Shown: positions 30,342-40,429 of the stretch, in pieces
How positions within the stretch are numbered: the first letter of the stretch is position 1
Layout of the letters: each line of letters begins with the position of its first letter
NCBI GenBank assembly: GCA_937995735.1
Contig: CALKIZ010000032.1
Span: forward strand, 1-64,000
Length of the DNA: 64,000 nt
Direction: 5' to 3'
Source of the DNA: an uncultured Neomegalonema sp.
Lineage (GTDB): Bacteria; Pseudomonadota; Alphaproteobacteria; Rhodobacterales; Rhodobacteraceae
Notes under the pieces: model-generated
What the model saw: only the letters and a program-made list of their open reading frames with translations
Told to the model about the DNA's origin: nothing
Database searches by the model: none
Position numbers and translations under genes: made by a program

Positions 30342-30538
30342 ATTTGCAGTTTTGTCTGAAACTCGCGCTGGAGTGATTGATACAAGGAATTCGAAAAAGT
30401 ATGGCCATAGTCTCCAGATGATTTTGGAGACATGAAAGTAACGTGCAAGGCTGTTGTCTTCCTCTTCGGCGACACGTATTCCGCTGGCCACGGTGTGCCG
30501 GTTGTCGACCTTAAATCACTTCTGAAAGTGCTTATACG

Positions 30539-31675
30539 ATGAAACGATCCTCAAATTCGCATTCTATCGAAACGGTGTTTGCTCAGGCGGATGGGGTGAT
30601 TGATCCTCAGACTGGGGGTGTTGTCCCGCCGCTTCAGATGGCGACGACATTTGTTCGGCGCGAAGACAATCAGCCCTTATCGCCGGATCATATCTACAGC
30701 CGTGATGATAGTGACTTGTGCCGGTGGGCGGAGGCGATTCTTGCCAAAGCCGAAGATGCCGAGGCGGGGTTGTTGTTGCCTTCGGGGATGGCAGCGGTTG
30801 CGGCGGTAATGCGGACGGTTCCCACGGGCGGTCGGATTATCCTGCAATCAGGCATTTACTGGGGGGTGACAAAGTGGGTTCGTGAGTTTTGTGCGCGGCG
30901 GAGCATTGATCTGATTGAAGTCGATTGCTCTGATAGTGCAGCACTCCGGTCTGTTGCGGTTTCGGCGGATATTTTATGGATTGAAACGCCGTCAAACCCG
31001 TATCTCAAGACCACAGATATAAAAGAATGTGCGGGTATTGCTGCTGAGATCGGAGCCATTTTCGTCGTTGATTCCACAGCGGCAACGCCGGTTCTGTCTC
31101 AGCCTTTGAAGCACGGGGCCGATATTGTGATGCATTCGGCGACGAAAGGCATCAACGGGCATAGCGATGTGCTGGCCGGATTTCTGGCCTGCCGCGATGC
31201 GTCGAGCGATCTTTGGCAAGCGATTTTGACGGACCGGCATGATGCCGGAGCGGTCATTGGTACATTTGAGGCTTGGCTGTTGATCCGGGGGATGCGGACG
31301 CTTCCGCTGCGGATTGAGAGAATGTGCCAGAATGCCCAGAGTTTGGCGGAGTTTCTATCGAACCATCCCTCAGTTGAGCACGTTCTCTATCCCGGCTTGC
31401 CCTCGGATGCGGGACACGACATCGCAAAACGGCAAATGAAAGGCGGGTTCGGCAGCTTGCTTTCGATCCGTGTCAAAGGAGGGCGGGGGGCGGCGCTCTC
31501 GGCGATTGGAAAGCTGAATTTGTTCAAACGCGCGACCTCGCTTGGCGGTGTTGAAAGCCTCGTTGAGCACCGTCATACCATCGAAGACACTGTGCCGGAT
31601 GATTTGCTGCGCTTGTCTGTTGGGATAGAAGCGGTGGATGATTTAATCGCCGATCTTGATAACGCTTTGCGCTAG
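30539..31675 (+). CDS. Cys/Met metabolism PLP-dependent enzyme (cystathionine gamma-synthase/lyase-like)
   Basis: SNSHSIETVFAQADGVIDPQTGGVVPPLQMATTF; LLLPSGMAAVAAVM; IVMHSATKGINGHSDVLAGFL (PLP-Lys motif). Confidence 0.88.
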   Translation: MKRSSNSHSIETVFAQADGVIDPQTGGVVPPLQMATTFVRREDNQPLSPDHIYSRDDSDLCRWAEAILAKAEDAEAGLLLPSGMAAVAAVMRTVPTGGRIILQSGIYWGVTKWVREFCARRSIDLIEVDCSDSAALRSVAVSADILWIETPSNPYLKTTDIKECAGIAAEIGAIFVVDSTAATPVLSQPLKHGADIVMHSATKGINGHSDVLAGFLACRDASSDLWQAILTDRHDAGAVIGTFEAWLLIRGMRTLPLRIERMCQNAQSLAEFLSNHPSVEHVLYPGLPSDAGHDIAKRQMKGGFGSLLSIRVKGGRGAALSAIGKLNLFKRATSLGGVESLVEHRHTIEDTVPDDLLRLSVGIEAVDDLIADLDNALR

Positions 31676-31723
31676 ACCGCGACGGGCTATGCTGCAAGCG
31701 ACACAATAAAAAGAGGCTCGGCT

Positions 31724-32770
31724 ATGCGCAGCACCAAAGTCATTCATGTGGTTTCATGCCATGCCGAGGGCGAAGTCGGAGATGTGATTGTGGGCGGAGT
31801 GATGCCGCCTCCGGGAGATACTTTGTGGGAGCAGCGCAACTGGATTGCGAAAGATCAGAGCTTGCGGAATTTTGTTCTCAATGAACCGCGTGGCGGGGTG
31901 TTTCGTCATGTCAATTTGCTCGTGCCGTCGAAGAACCCCGAGGCTCAGATGGGCTGGATCATTATGGAGCCAGAAGACACGCCGCCAATGTCGGGGTCCA
32001 ATTCGATTTGTGTCGCGACGGTGCTGCTCGATAGTGGGATCATTCCGATGGTTGAACCTGTTACCGAGATGACGCTGGAGGCTCCGGGTGGATTGGTCCA
32101 AGTCCGTGCGGAATGTTCGGGCGGTAAAGCTCAGAAAATTTCAGTTCAGAATTTGCCTTCCTTTGTGGGTGAGTTGAGCGCTACGCTGACGCTGCCGTCC
32201 TTGGGAGATATTACTGTTGATACCGCATTCGGTGGGGATAGTTTTGTCGTGGTCGATGCCGAGGCTCTCGGGTTTAACCTCGATGCAGCGGAGGCCAAAC
32301 AACTGGCCGAATTGGGTGTGCAGATCACCAATGCCGCGAACGAGCAACTAATGTTCCATCATCCGGAAAACCCCGAATGGCTGCATTTCTCGTTTTGCTT
32401 ATTTGCAGGGCCGCTCAAACGGGAGGGTTCTCATCTGAGTGCCAAATCCGCCGTTGCTATACAGCCCGGCAAGATCGACCGTTCGCCGACGGGGACTGCG
32501 GTTTCCGCGCGGATGGCGTTGATGTATTCGAGGGGCGAAATGAAGGTGGGAGAGACTTTTACTGCGCGCTCCATCATCGGGTCAGAATTTCATGGCCGGG
32601 TTGTGCGTGAGGCGGTAGTCGGCTCCACACCTGCGATTATTCCTGAAATAAGCGGGCGGGCGTGGATCACGGGGACGCATCAACATATGCTCGACCCAGA
32701 TGACCCTTGGCCTGAAGGATATAAGCTGAGTGATACTTGGCCAAAAAAGCGTGATTACACAGAGTCTTAA
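31724..32770 (+). CDS. Proline racemase family protein (trans-3-hydroxy-L-proline dehydratase/hydroxyproline epimerase superfamily)
   Basis: [82 protein letters not shown]. Confidence 0.85.
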   Translation: MRSTKVIHVVSCHAEGEVGDVIVGGVMPPPGDTLWEQRNWIAKDQSLRNFVLNEPRGGVFRHVNLLVPSKNPEAQMGWIIMEPEDTPPMSGSNSICVATVLLDSGIIPMVEPVTEMTLEAPGGLVQVRAECSGGKAQKISVQNLPSFVGELSATLTLPSLGDITVDTAFGGDSFVVVDAEALGFNLDAAEAKQLAELGVQITNAANEQLMFHHPENPEWLHFSFCLFAGPLKREGSHLSAKSAVAIQPGKIDRSPTGTAVSARMALMYSRGEMKVGETFTARSIIGSEFHGRVVREAVVGSTPAIIPEISGRAWITGTHQHMLDPDDPWPEGYKLSDTWPKKRDYTES

Positions 32771-32785
32771 ATAGACTGATAAGCG

Positions 32786-33526
32786 TCAACTCTCATCGAA
32801 CGATTGTTCAACCTGAGTCCACGCGGCTGCGAGGTGGTTTCGCAGCGCTTGCTCCGCACGATCCGGGTCGCGCATTAGAATGGCGTCGAAAATCTCTTTG
32901 TGGGCGATAAAATTCGAGCGGTTCCGATCTGGCAAACGTGGCATTCGCGACCATTGCGGCGCGAGCCACGAGGTATAAGCCTTATGAATCGCTGGCATCA
33001 GCGGGTTTTGCGGAACCTCAAACAGTGCGGCATGAAAAGCGATGTCTGTTTGGTAAAAGCGCTCGCTGTCGTCAATCGCGGCTTCATTCGCGTTGAGCGC
33101 ATTTTGAAGCGCCGCGATATCATTCTTTCCTGCTTCTGCGGCGGCTTGCCGAACCAGCGACGCCTCGATCATGATTCTCGTGTCGAAGAGATTTCGGATT
33201 CCACCGGGCTGCATCAAAAGCCTTGAGACGACGGAGTCCACTGTTTCGAAGGCCGTGTCGTAATTGGCTTTGCGGACGATAGGGCGGTATCCGGGGCGCG
33301 CGTCGATCAACCCTTTATTGCTCAATGCGAGCACAGCCTCCCGAACAACCGTTCTGCTGACGGCACAGGTTTCCGAGATTTCGCGTTCCGAGGGAAGGGG
33401 CGCTCCCTCAGCTAAAACGCCCGAGTCAATCAACTCAACAACATGCTGGAAAACATTATCGGCGGCACGATGACGCTGGCCATCATCTTTCAGGTGCGGT
33501 GCCGCAATTTCGTTTTCGATTGACAA
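32786..33526 (-). CDS. GntR family transcriptional regulator, FadR/FCD subfamily
   Basis: GVLAEGAPLPSEREISETCAVSRTVVREAVLALSNKGLIDARPGYRPIV winged HTH, FCD-type C-terminus. Confidence 0.92.
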   Translation of the reverse strand: MSIENEIAAPHLKDDGQRHRAADNVFQHVVELIDSGVLAEGAPLPSEREISETCAVSRTVVREAVLALSNKGLIDARPGYRPIVRKANYDTAFETVDSVVSRLLMQPGGIRNLFDTRIMIEASLVRQAAAEAGKNDIAALQNALNANEAAIDDSERFYQTDIAFHAALFEVPQNPLMPAIHKAYTSWLAPQWSRMPRLPDRNRSNFIAHKEIFDAILMRDPDRAEQALRNHLAAAWTQVEQSFDES

Positions 33527-33558
33527 GTCTGAACCGGTATTGATTTTTGGATGCTTCG

Positions 33559-33573
33559 TTTGGTCTGACCAAA
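33559..33573. promoter_or_regulatory. GntR/FadR-type operator TTTGGTC-T-GACCAAA
   Basis: Perfect 7-bp inverted repeat with 1-nt centre, in the divergent promoter region between gntR and the enolase-superfamily gene. Confidence 0.75.
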
Positions 33574-33651
33574 ACAGATTATGTAGCTGTCAGCAAGTCG
33601 TCTCGCGAGGGGGCGTTTGTATGCAGCTCTAAGGCGTGAGGGGGGCAAGCT

Positions 33652-34755
33652 GTGGCACAAATCAGCAGCGTAATAGCAAAACACTTCCAGATCCCTTTGT
33701 CTGAAGTTCTAACCGATGCGAAGCACGGCGACCATACGCATTTTGAGCTGATCACCGCGACGATTCGACTATCAGATGGCTCCGAAGGAACCGGATATAC
33801 CTATACTGGCGGCAAAGGCGGTCACGCGATTCTGGCGATGATCGAGCATGATCTTGCACCGTTCCTGATCGGGCGAGAGGCCGCCGATGTCGAGGCGCTT
33901 TATGAAGCCATGCAATGGCATGTGCATTACGTCGCGCGCGGCGGGATTGCGTCTTTTGCGATTTCCGCTGTCGATATTGCGTTGTGGGATTTGCGCTGTA
34001 AACGCGCTGAACAACCGCTTTGGAAGATGGCGGGGGGCGCATCAAACCGCTGCATAGCCTATGCGGGCGGGATAGATTTGAACTTCCCGCTGCCGAAGTT
34101 GTTGGCATCGATTCAGGGTTATCTTGATCGGGGCTTTAACGGGGTCAAGATCAAAGTTGGCCAGCCAACTCTCGACGAAGATGTCGAACGTATCGCAGCC
34201 GTGCGCGACCTGATTGGTGCGGACGTTGCGTTTATGGTGGATGCGAATTACGCGCTGAGTGTGGAAGAGGCGATCAAGGCGGCGGAAGCGTTTAAACCCT
34301 ATGATCTGCTTTGGTTTGAAGAACCCACAATCCCAGATGATTACAAAGGTTTCGGGCATATCGCCGAGACAACGGGTGTGCCGCTTGCGATGGGCGAGAA
34401 TCTGCACACGATCCATGAGTTTGAATACGCTTTCGCCGATGCCAAGCTATCGTTTGTCCAGCCTGATGCCTCAAATTGCGGGGGTATTACAGGGTGGCTG
34501 CAAGTCGCCGCGCTGTCACAACAACACGGTATTCCGGTGTGCAGTCACGGTATGCAAGAGCTGCATGTAAGTCTGGTCTCGGCTCAACCGAATGCGGGGT
34601 GGCTTGAAGTTCATTCATTCCCGATTGATGAATACACAACCCGTCCGCTGGTGGTCGAAGACCATTTAGCCGTCGCGCCTGATGCCCCCGGAATAGGGGT
34701 TAAGTTTGATTGGGATAAACTCGAAACTGCTTCAAAAGAAAAATTAACCCGTTAG
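33652..34755 (+). CDS. Enolase superfamily (mandelate racemase subgroup) acid-sugar dehydratase, L-talarate/galactarate dehydratase-like
   Basis: [39 protein letters not shown] (KxK and metal Asp), [44 protein letters not shown]. Confidence 0.85.
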   Translation: MAQISSVIAKHFQIPLSEVLTDAKHGDHTHFELITATIRLSDGSEGTGYTYTGGKGGHAILAMIEHDLAPFLIGREAADVEALYEAMQWHVHYVARGGIASFAISAVDIALWDLRCKRAEQPLWKMAGGASNRCIAYAGGIDLNFPLPKLLASIQGYLDRGFNGVKIKVGQPTLDEDVERIAAVRDLIGADVAFMVDANYALSVEEAIKAAEAFKPYDLLWFEEPTIPDDYKGFGHIAETTGVPLAMGENLHTIHEFEYAFADAKLSFVQPDASNCGGITGWLQVAALSQQHGIPVCSHGMQELHVSLVSAQPNAGWLEVHSFPIDEYTTRPLVVEDHLAVAPDAPGIGVKFDWDKLETASKEKLTR

Positions 34756-34826
34756 GCTTGCAGGATGCGCAAACTTCTGGTGCTCTATAGCCTGAGATTC
34801 TAGTTGTCTGGTCACCATGAGGTGGC

Positions 34827-34847
34827 TAGTTTGATCGTACCAAACTA
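34827..34847. promoter_or_regulatory. Second candidate GntR operator TAGTTTG-ATCGTAC-CAAACTA upstream of TRAP dctP
   Basis: Perfect 7-bp inverted repeat. Core TTTGATCGTACCAAA matches 12 of 15 positions of TTTGGTCTGACCAAA at 33559. Confidence 0.7.
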
Positions 34848-34902
34848 CAAAATCGCTCAAAGCGGAGCATAACCGCAGGTTTGGATATAGGGAGAGAAAA
34901 CG

Positions 34903-35925
34903 ATGAATTTGAGAAAAACACTAACCGTCGCAACGTCGATTGCTGCTCTGGCAATCGGGTCCGCATTTTCGGCGTCTGCTGAGACCACCAAGCTGCGGAT
35001 ACAAACGCACTTTTCGCAAGAGACGCTTTCAGGCCAAATGGCTGAGAAATACATCAAAGACATTGAAGAAATGTCCAATGGTGAAATCGAAATCGAAATG
35101 TTCTACGCGGGCGCAGTTGTTAAAGCGGCTGAGACATTCGATGCTGCGGCAACGGGTATTCTCGATTGCGACATGACAGGCGGGGCGTATCAGACGGGTA
35201 AAAATCCGGCCTTCCAATTTACCGGCGATCTGATGGGCGGCTATGCGAACCCGTATCAACAAATGGCTTGGTTGCTTCATGGCGGTGGCCGCGATGCGGT
35301 GAACGATCTTTATAACGACCATGACATGCAGTTCGTTGGATGGTGGATTCCGGGCCCAGAGTCGCTTTCATCCACAGCGCCAATCAAAAACGTCGAAGAC
35401 TTCAAAGACTGGAAATTCCGCTCGCCTCCGGGTCTTGCAACGAAAGTCTTTGCAAACCTTGGCGCGTCTCCAATCGTGATGGATTTCAACGAGATCTTCA
35501 CGGCACTGGAAACCGGCATCATTGACGGTGCGGATGCGGCGAACCTAACCAACAACATTGGTCTGGGTCTTTATGACATCGCCAAGCACACGAACTATCC
35601 GGGCTTCCACTCGATGCCAGCGGATCACCTAGCGTGCCGTAAGGATATTTGGGACGATATGCCCAAGCACCACAAAGCCATCATGCGTGTCGCAATGGAC
35701 AGCCTCGCGCTGCACAACGCGACCATTAACGAGATCAAAAACGCTCAGAACGCCAAGAAACTGCGCGCTGAGGGTGTGAACCTCTACGAATGGACGCCTG
35801 AAGAGCTTGGCAAATTCCGTGCGGCTGTGAAAAAAGGCTGGACCGAATTCGCAACGACACCTGAAGCGAAAGCCCTGCTGAAAAGCCACGTAGACTTCCT
35901 CACCGATATTGGTGCGCTTCAATAA
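34903..35925 (+). CDS. dctP: TRAP transporter substrate-binding protein (DctP family)
   Basis: Signal peptide MNLRKTLTVATSIAALAIGSAFSASA; LRIQTHFSQETLSGQMAEKYIKDIEEMSNGEIEIEMFYAGAVV. Confidence 0.92.
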   Translation: MNLRKTLTVATSIAALAIGSAFSASAETTKLRIQTHFSQETLSGQMAEKYIKDIEEMSNGEIEIEMFYAGAVVKAAETFDAAATGILDCDMTGGAYQTGKNPAFQFTGDLMGGYANPYQQMAWLLHGGGRDAVNDLYNDHDMQFVGWWIPGPESLSSTAPIKNVEDFKDWKFRSPPGLATKVFANLGASPIVMDFNEIFTALETGIIDGADAANLTNNIGLGLYDIAKHTNYPGFHSMPADHLACRKDIWDDMPKHHKAIMRVAMDSLALHNATINEIKNAQNAKKLRAEGVNLYEWTPEELGKFRAAVKKGWTEFATTPEAKALLKSHVDFLTDIGALQ

Positions 35926-36002
35926 CGTATCGTTTAACCTGAACACAGCCTGTGGGACCGATTGGCCCCGCAGGTTTCTATTGCTTTTGGGGAGGCGAGT
36001 GC

Positions 36003-36851
36003 GTGGAAGACGACTCCGGCAGCTTTTGGGAATGGATCATTCCACTGGCGTTTATCATCTGTACGTCATGGGTCATCTGGCACATCCCCGCGTTTATTCT
36101 CGACCTATTACGCCCCAGCAGTGACAGCCTGTTCCAACAAATCAGTCAGCTTCATCTGCGAAAAGATGTTACGCCAGATATTCCGGGTCTGTTCGGGGGC
36201 TTTGCGGATATTGTTGATTGGGCCGCACTGATCCTGATGCCGGTGCTGTTTTATTTTGGCGTGAAGACAGTGCGTGTCGCTAAAATGGAATTTCAGGAAT
36301 GGCGGCGCATTGACAAGATTGCCTTGTTCGTTGGCCGCATCACCATGATGCTGATTATCTCCATGACCTGCGTGATGCTGTACGAAGTCTTCCTGCGCTA
36401 TGCATTGGAAACACCGACATTATGGGCGAACGAGCTGACGCTTTGGATCGCGGGATTTATCTTTTTGCTCTCCGGCCTTTATGCGATGCAGCAACGCTGT
36501 CATATCCGTATTTTTTTGCTCTATGATGCCGTGCCGCGCTGGGTGCAGCATATCTTTGATGTGATCTGGGTGTTCCTCGTGGTGGTCTTCGCGTTCTTCC
36601 TTGTGTTTGGAAGTTACAAGCAGGTCTTTGTCACGAAGTTCTACAAATGGGAGATGTGGGGAACCGCTTTTGATCCCCCAATTCCTGCGACGATTCAGCC
36701 TATGATTTTAATCATGGTGGTCCTGATTGCGGTGCAAGCTGTTATCAATCTGATTGCTGATTGGAATGCCGAGCCTGTCGTTCACACGGCTGCCGATGAT
36801 ATTGATGAAAACGAACTCAAAGCAATCAAGCGTAGCGTCGGGGTAGAGTAG
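36003..36851 (+). CDS. dctQ: TRAP transporter small permease (DctQ), extended N-terminus
   Basis: VAKMEFQEWRRIDKIALFVGRITMMLIISMTCVMLYEVFLRYALETPTLWANELTLWIAGFIFLLSG. GTG start at 36003 preceded by GGGGAGG; the ORF track starts at ATG 35952. Confidence 0.82.
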   Translation: MEDDSGSFWEWIIPLAFIICTSWVIWHIPAFILDLLRPSSDSLFQQISQLHLRKDVTPDIPGLFGGFADIVDWAALILMPVLFYFGVKTVRVAKMEFQEWRRIDKIALFVGRITMMLIISMTCVMLYEVFLRYALETPTLWANELTLWIAGFIFLLSGLYAMQQRCHIRIFLLYDAVPRWVQHIFDVIWVFLVVVFAFFLVFGSYKQVFVTKFYKWEMWGTAFDPPIPATIQPMILIMVVLIAVQAVINLIADWNAEPVVHTAADDIDENELKAIKRSVGVE

Positions 36852-38480
36852 ATGGACGTCGGAACAATCTCAATCGTTCTGGTTTTAGGACTCGTCGTTC
36901 TGCTTGCCATTGGAATGCCACTTGGTTTTGCATCAGCGTTTCTAGCCGTTGTCGTCATGGTTATGAAGTTCGAGCCGAACCTCCTGACCGATCCGTTTAG
37001 CTTTGGCGAGGGGATGCTGACGGGCAGGCCGGGAACCGGAGCGCTCTATATATTAACGCAGAAGATATTCGATTTAATGACCGAATATGTTCTGATTTCC
37101 GTGCCGCTTTTTATCTTTATGGCTGCATTGCTGGAGCGATCCGGCATCGCAAAAGAGATGTATAACTCGCTGGATTTTTGGCTCTCGCGGATGCGCGGCG
37201 GTATTGCCGTTGTTACCTCGCTGATGGCTGTATTGATGGCCGCTATGTCCGGCATTATCGGTGGGGAAGTAGTGCTGCTTGGCTTGATTGCGCTGCCGCA
37301 GATGTTGCGGCTTGGGTATAATCAAAACCTCGCCATCGGAACAATTTGTGCGTCCGGTTCGCTTGGCACGATGATTCCGCCGTCGATTGTTTTGATCATT
37401 TACGGCCTGATTACTGAGACGTCGATTAAAGCGCTTTTTACCGGAGCGTTCCTGCCCGGCTTTATGCTGGCGTCATTCATCATCATGTACATCCTGATCC
37501 GCACACGGCTGCGACCAGAGGATGCGCCTCTGCCTGACCCGCAACCGGGCGATCCGACCAGCGCTCAAAAGCTAGGGATGTTCGGTGCGTTTTTGTCGAT
37601 CCTTCTCGCAGGTGTCTCAGCGCTGTTATTGCTTCGTGCGGTGTTCTTTTCGCTGACAGGGCAGAACCAAAATCGCGGCGAGAATGTCGATGAAATCTTC
37701 CTCGGGATGCAGCATCACGTCCCCTATCTGGCGGGAGCTTTAGCAATCGGGTTGGTGCTGATACTGATCGTCTTTGGTATCAAACGATCCTCGTTAGGGT
37801 GGAGGCACGGCAAGGGCCTCGTCCCGCCTTTTGCCGTCATCGGTGTAGTGCTTGGCTCGATCTATGGCGGGATTTCTGGCATTACCGAAGCCGCCGGAAT
37901 GGGCGCTTTTGCTGTTTTCCTGATCGCATTTTTCCGGGGCGAAGCCTCGATGGGTTTGCTTTGGGAAAGCATGATGCGGACCCTGAAATCGACCGGCACA
38001 ATTATTTGGGTGACAGTTGGCGCAGCCGCTTTATCCGGTGCTTATACGCTTGCGGGCGGTCCGCGTTATATCGCGGGGTTGATTGTCGGAGCGGACATGC
38101 CGACACTTTTGGTTCTGCTCACCATGATGCTGATCTTGCTGTTCATGGGGGCATTCATGGATTGGGTGGGGATTGTCCTGCTGATCATTCCTGTTTTCCT
38201 TCCCATCGTGAAGGCGATGCCGGTTGATGAGATTGGCCTGATTGGGACGCTCGATCCGAAATACGTCTCCGTCTGGTTCGGTGTTCTGTTCTGTATGAAT
38301 ATGCAGGTCAGTTTCTTATCGCCGCCATTTGGCCCTGCGGCCTTCTATCTGAAATCAGTCGCGCCGCCGCATATCTCTTTGACGGATATTTTCAGAGGGT
38401 TTCTGCCGTTCATCGGCATTCAACTGCTCGCGCTGTCGGTCCTGATTATCTGGCCGTCAATCGTGACGTTACTGCTGTAG
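36852..38480 (+). CDS. dctM: TRAP transporter large permease (DctM)
   Basis: 542 aa: YVLISVPLFIFMAALLERSGIAKEMY, MSGIIGGEVVLLGLIALPQML, LGTMIPPSIVLIIYGLITETSI. Confidence 0.93.
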   Translation: MDVGTISIVLVLGLVVLLAIGMPLGFASAFLAVVVMVMKFEPNLLTDPFSFGEGMLTGRPGTGALYILTQKIFDLMTEYVLISVPLFIFMAALLERSGIAKEMYNSLDFWLSRMRGGIAVVTSLMAVLMAAMSGIIGGEVVLLGLIALPQMLRLGYNQNLAIGTICASGSLGTMIPPSIVLIIYGLITETSIKALFTGAFLPGFMLASFIIMYILIRTRLRPEDAPLPDPQPGDPTSAQKLGMFGAFLSILLAGVSALLLLRAVFFSLTGQNQNRGENVDEIFLGMQHHVPYLAGALAIGLVLILIVFGIKRSSLGWRHGKGLVPPFAVIGVVLGSIYGGISGITEAAGMGAFAVFLIAFFRGEASMGLLWESMMRTLKSTGTIIWVTVGAAALSGAYTLAGGPRYIAGLIVGADMPTLLVLLTMMLILLFMGAFMDWVGIVLLIIPVFLPIVKAMPVDEIGLIGTLDPKYVSVWFGVLFCMNMQVSFLSPPFGPAAFYLKSVAPPHISLTDIFRGFLPFIGIQLLALSVLIIWPSIVTLLL

Positions 38481-38496
38481 ACCGGCGAGGGTATCC

Positions 38497-39420
38497 GTGA
38501 CGGGTTTTGGATCATTGGATCTGTTGTGCCTTGGCGAACCGATGATCGAGTTCAATGATCAATCGGATGGAACATATCTGTTCGGCTTTGGCGGAGACGT
38601 TTCCAATGTAGCGGTTGCCGCTGCCCGTCAGGGCGCGCGTGCTGGCATCGCAACACGGCTTGGTGCGGACAGCTTTGGCGATGATCTTGTAGATCTTTGG
38701 ACCCGTGAAAGGGTCGATACAGACGCAGTTGCCCGAGAGCCGGACGCGCCGACGGGCATCTATTTCGTGCGCCACGGGACCGATGGTCACAAATTTGAAT
38801 ATCGCCGCGCGGGGTCTGCGGCAAGTTTAAGTAGCCCCGACAACTTGTCGAGAGACGCAATACAATCCGCGCGCTGTTTGCACTTTTCCGGAATTTCACA
38901 GGCGATTAGCGATAGCGCAAGGGCAGCTTGCGAGGCGGCAGTAAGCGAGGCGAAGGCTGCAAACACACTTGTTTCCTATGACCCGAACCTGCGTCTTTCG
39001 CTTTGGCCCTTGGAAACCGCGCGGGACGTTATTCTCCGCACGGTTGGTCAGGTTGATATTTTTCTGCCGGGGTATGAAGACGCGGTACAGCTTACGGGGT
39101 TGAATGACCCCGAGGCTATTGTCGCGTTTTACTTGGATCACGGCGCAAAGATGGTGGCGCTCACGCTCGGGGAAGAGGGCGCTTTGATCGGCGATGGAAA
39201 AATATTAGAGCGCATACCCGCCAAGACCGTCACGCCCGTTGATGCCAGCGGCGCGGGGGATTGCTTTGACGGCGCTTTTCTCGCGCGGCTTCTCGCAGGC
39301 GATGACCTGATCGCGGCGGCGACCTATGCAAGCACGGCGGCGGCATTATCGGTGCAGGGTTATGGCGCGGTGTCTCCGATTCCGACAGCAGCAGAGGTCT
39401 ATGCTTTTCTGACGTCTTAA
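38497..39420 (+). CDS. kdgK: PfkB family sugar kinase, 2-dehydro-3-deoxygluconokinase-like
   Basis: LLCLGEPMIEFNDQSDGTYLFGFGGDVSNVAVAAARQGARAGIATRLGADSFGDDL; VTPVDASGAGDCFDGAFLARLL. Confidence 0.85.
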   Translation: MTGFGSLDLLCLGEPMIEFNDQSDGTYLFGFGGDVSNVAVAAARQGARAGIATRLGADSFGDDLVDLWTRERVDTDAVAREPDAPTGIYFVRHGTDGHKFEYRRAGSAASLSSPDNLSRDAIQSARCLHFSGISQAISDSARAACEAAVSEAKAANTLVSYDPNLRLSLWPLETARDVILRTVGQVDIFLPGYEDAVQLTGLNDPEAIVAFYLDHGAKMVALTLGEEGALIGDGKILERIPAKTVTPVDASGAGDCFDGAFLARLLAGDDLIAAATYASTAAALSVQGYGAVSPIPTAAEVYAFLTS

Positions 39421-39543
39421 GCCTCATACGTATTTATCGAGTGGATTATTGTTGACGAGAAGTGTGCGCAACATGATCTTGATGATACATAGCAATTACC
39501 CATCGGTTGGGTCGTGCCGGGTAAGGCAAGACCACGCAAAAAT

Positions 39544-40356
39544 TCATCGTAGTGCGCCTATTTCAACAAATTCGCGCCATGCCCGCTCTAACCATTTCGA
39601 TTTGATCGAATGTCCACCGGAATGAGTGCAAAACTCCAAGATATTGCCACTGGCGTTTAGCTGCCTTGCACAGTTCAGATCGCCATCCGAACTGTTGGTT
39701 GATTGACCAAAGCGACCTTTTCGCGAAAATAACGATAGGGCTTCGCTGACGGAGCCTTGTTTCGTGTCTGCGATCCTACGGCCTGCTAATGGAACCACAG
39801 TGTCAGATGTGCCGTGGGTGTGGATCAAGTTGACAGGGGCGCTTGGGCAAGAGGTCGGCAGGCTTTCCCAAAATGTGCCTGCAACCGGGGCAAAGGCGGC
39901 AAAGCTGCTCCCGCGATGACAGGCAAGATTCCAAACCATCATGCCGCCCGCTGAAAACCCGCTAACCATCAATTGGGTGCGATCAATCGGAAAGCGTTTC
40001 GTTGCATCAGCGATCAGAGCGTCAAAATACTCAAACTCTATCGAGCCATCGACGCCGCGTTTTCTGGGCGCGCCGGGGATAACCCAATCTGCGCCTGCAC
40101 TTTTCGGAGCGATAAGAGCGACCCCGAGGCGAGACGCCATGCGTGACAAAGCCTTATTGCTGATTACGCCTTTTGCGGTTCCGCGATACCCGTGGGCATG
40201 GATGATGGCCCCGATTGGCGTGGTCCCGTCATGGCCGCTTGGCATCTTAATGCGGTAAATCCGCTCGCCAATAACGCAGTCACTTTTTGGGCCGCAGGCG
40301 AAAGCGGAGCTTATCGGCAAGAGCAAGCAGAAAAGGGCGGCAAGGGCGATTTTCAT
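39544..40356 (-). CDS. Secreted alpha/beta hydrolase, PHB depolymerase/LpqC-type esterase
   Basis: Signal peptide; IIHAHGYRGTAKG; QLMVSGFSAGGMMVWNLACHRG; LIHTHGTSDTVVPLAGR. Confidence 0.82.
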   Translation of the reverse strand: MKIALAALFCLLLPISSAFACGPKSDCVIGERIYRIKMPSGHDGTTPIGAIIHAHGYRGTAKGVISNKALSRMASRLGVALIAPKSAGADWVIPGAPRKRGVDGSIEFEYFDALIADATKRFPIDRTQLMVSGFSAGGMMVWNLACHRGSSFAAFAPVAGTFWESLPTSCPSAPVNLIHTHGTSDTVVPLAGRRIADTKQGSVSEALSLFSRKGRFGQSTNSSDGDLNCARQLNASGNILEFCTHSGGHSIKSKWLERAWREFVEIGALR

Positions 40357-40429
40357 AATGAATCCTCGGATAGCGTTTTGCCAATGATGGCTTAGGCTGT
40401 CCCGATTCCATCATCACAATCGGGCGACG

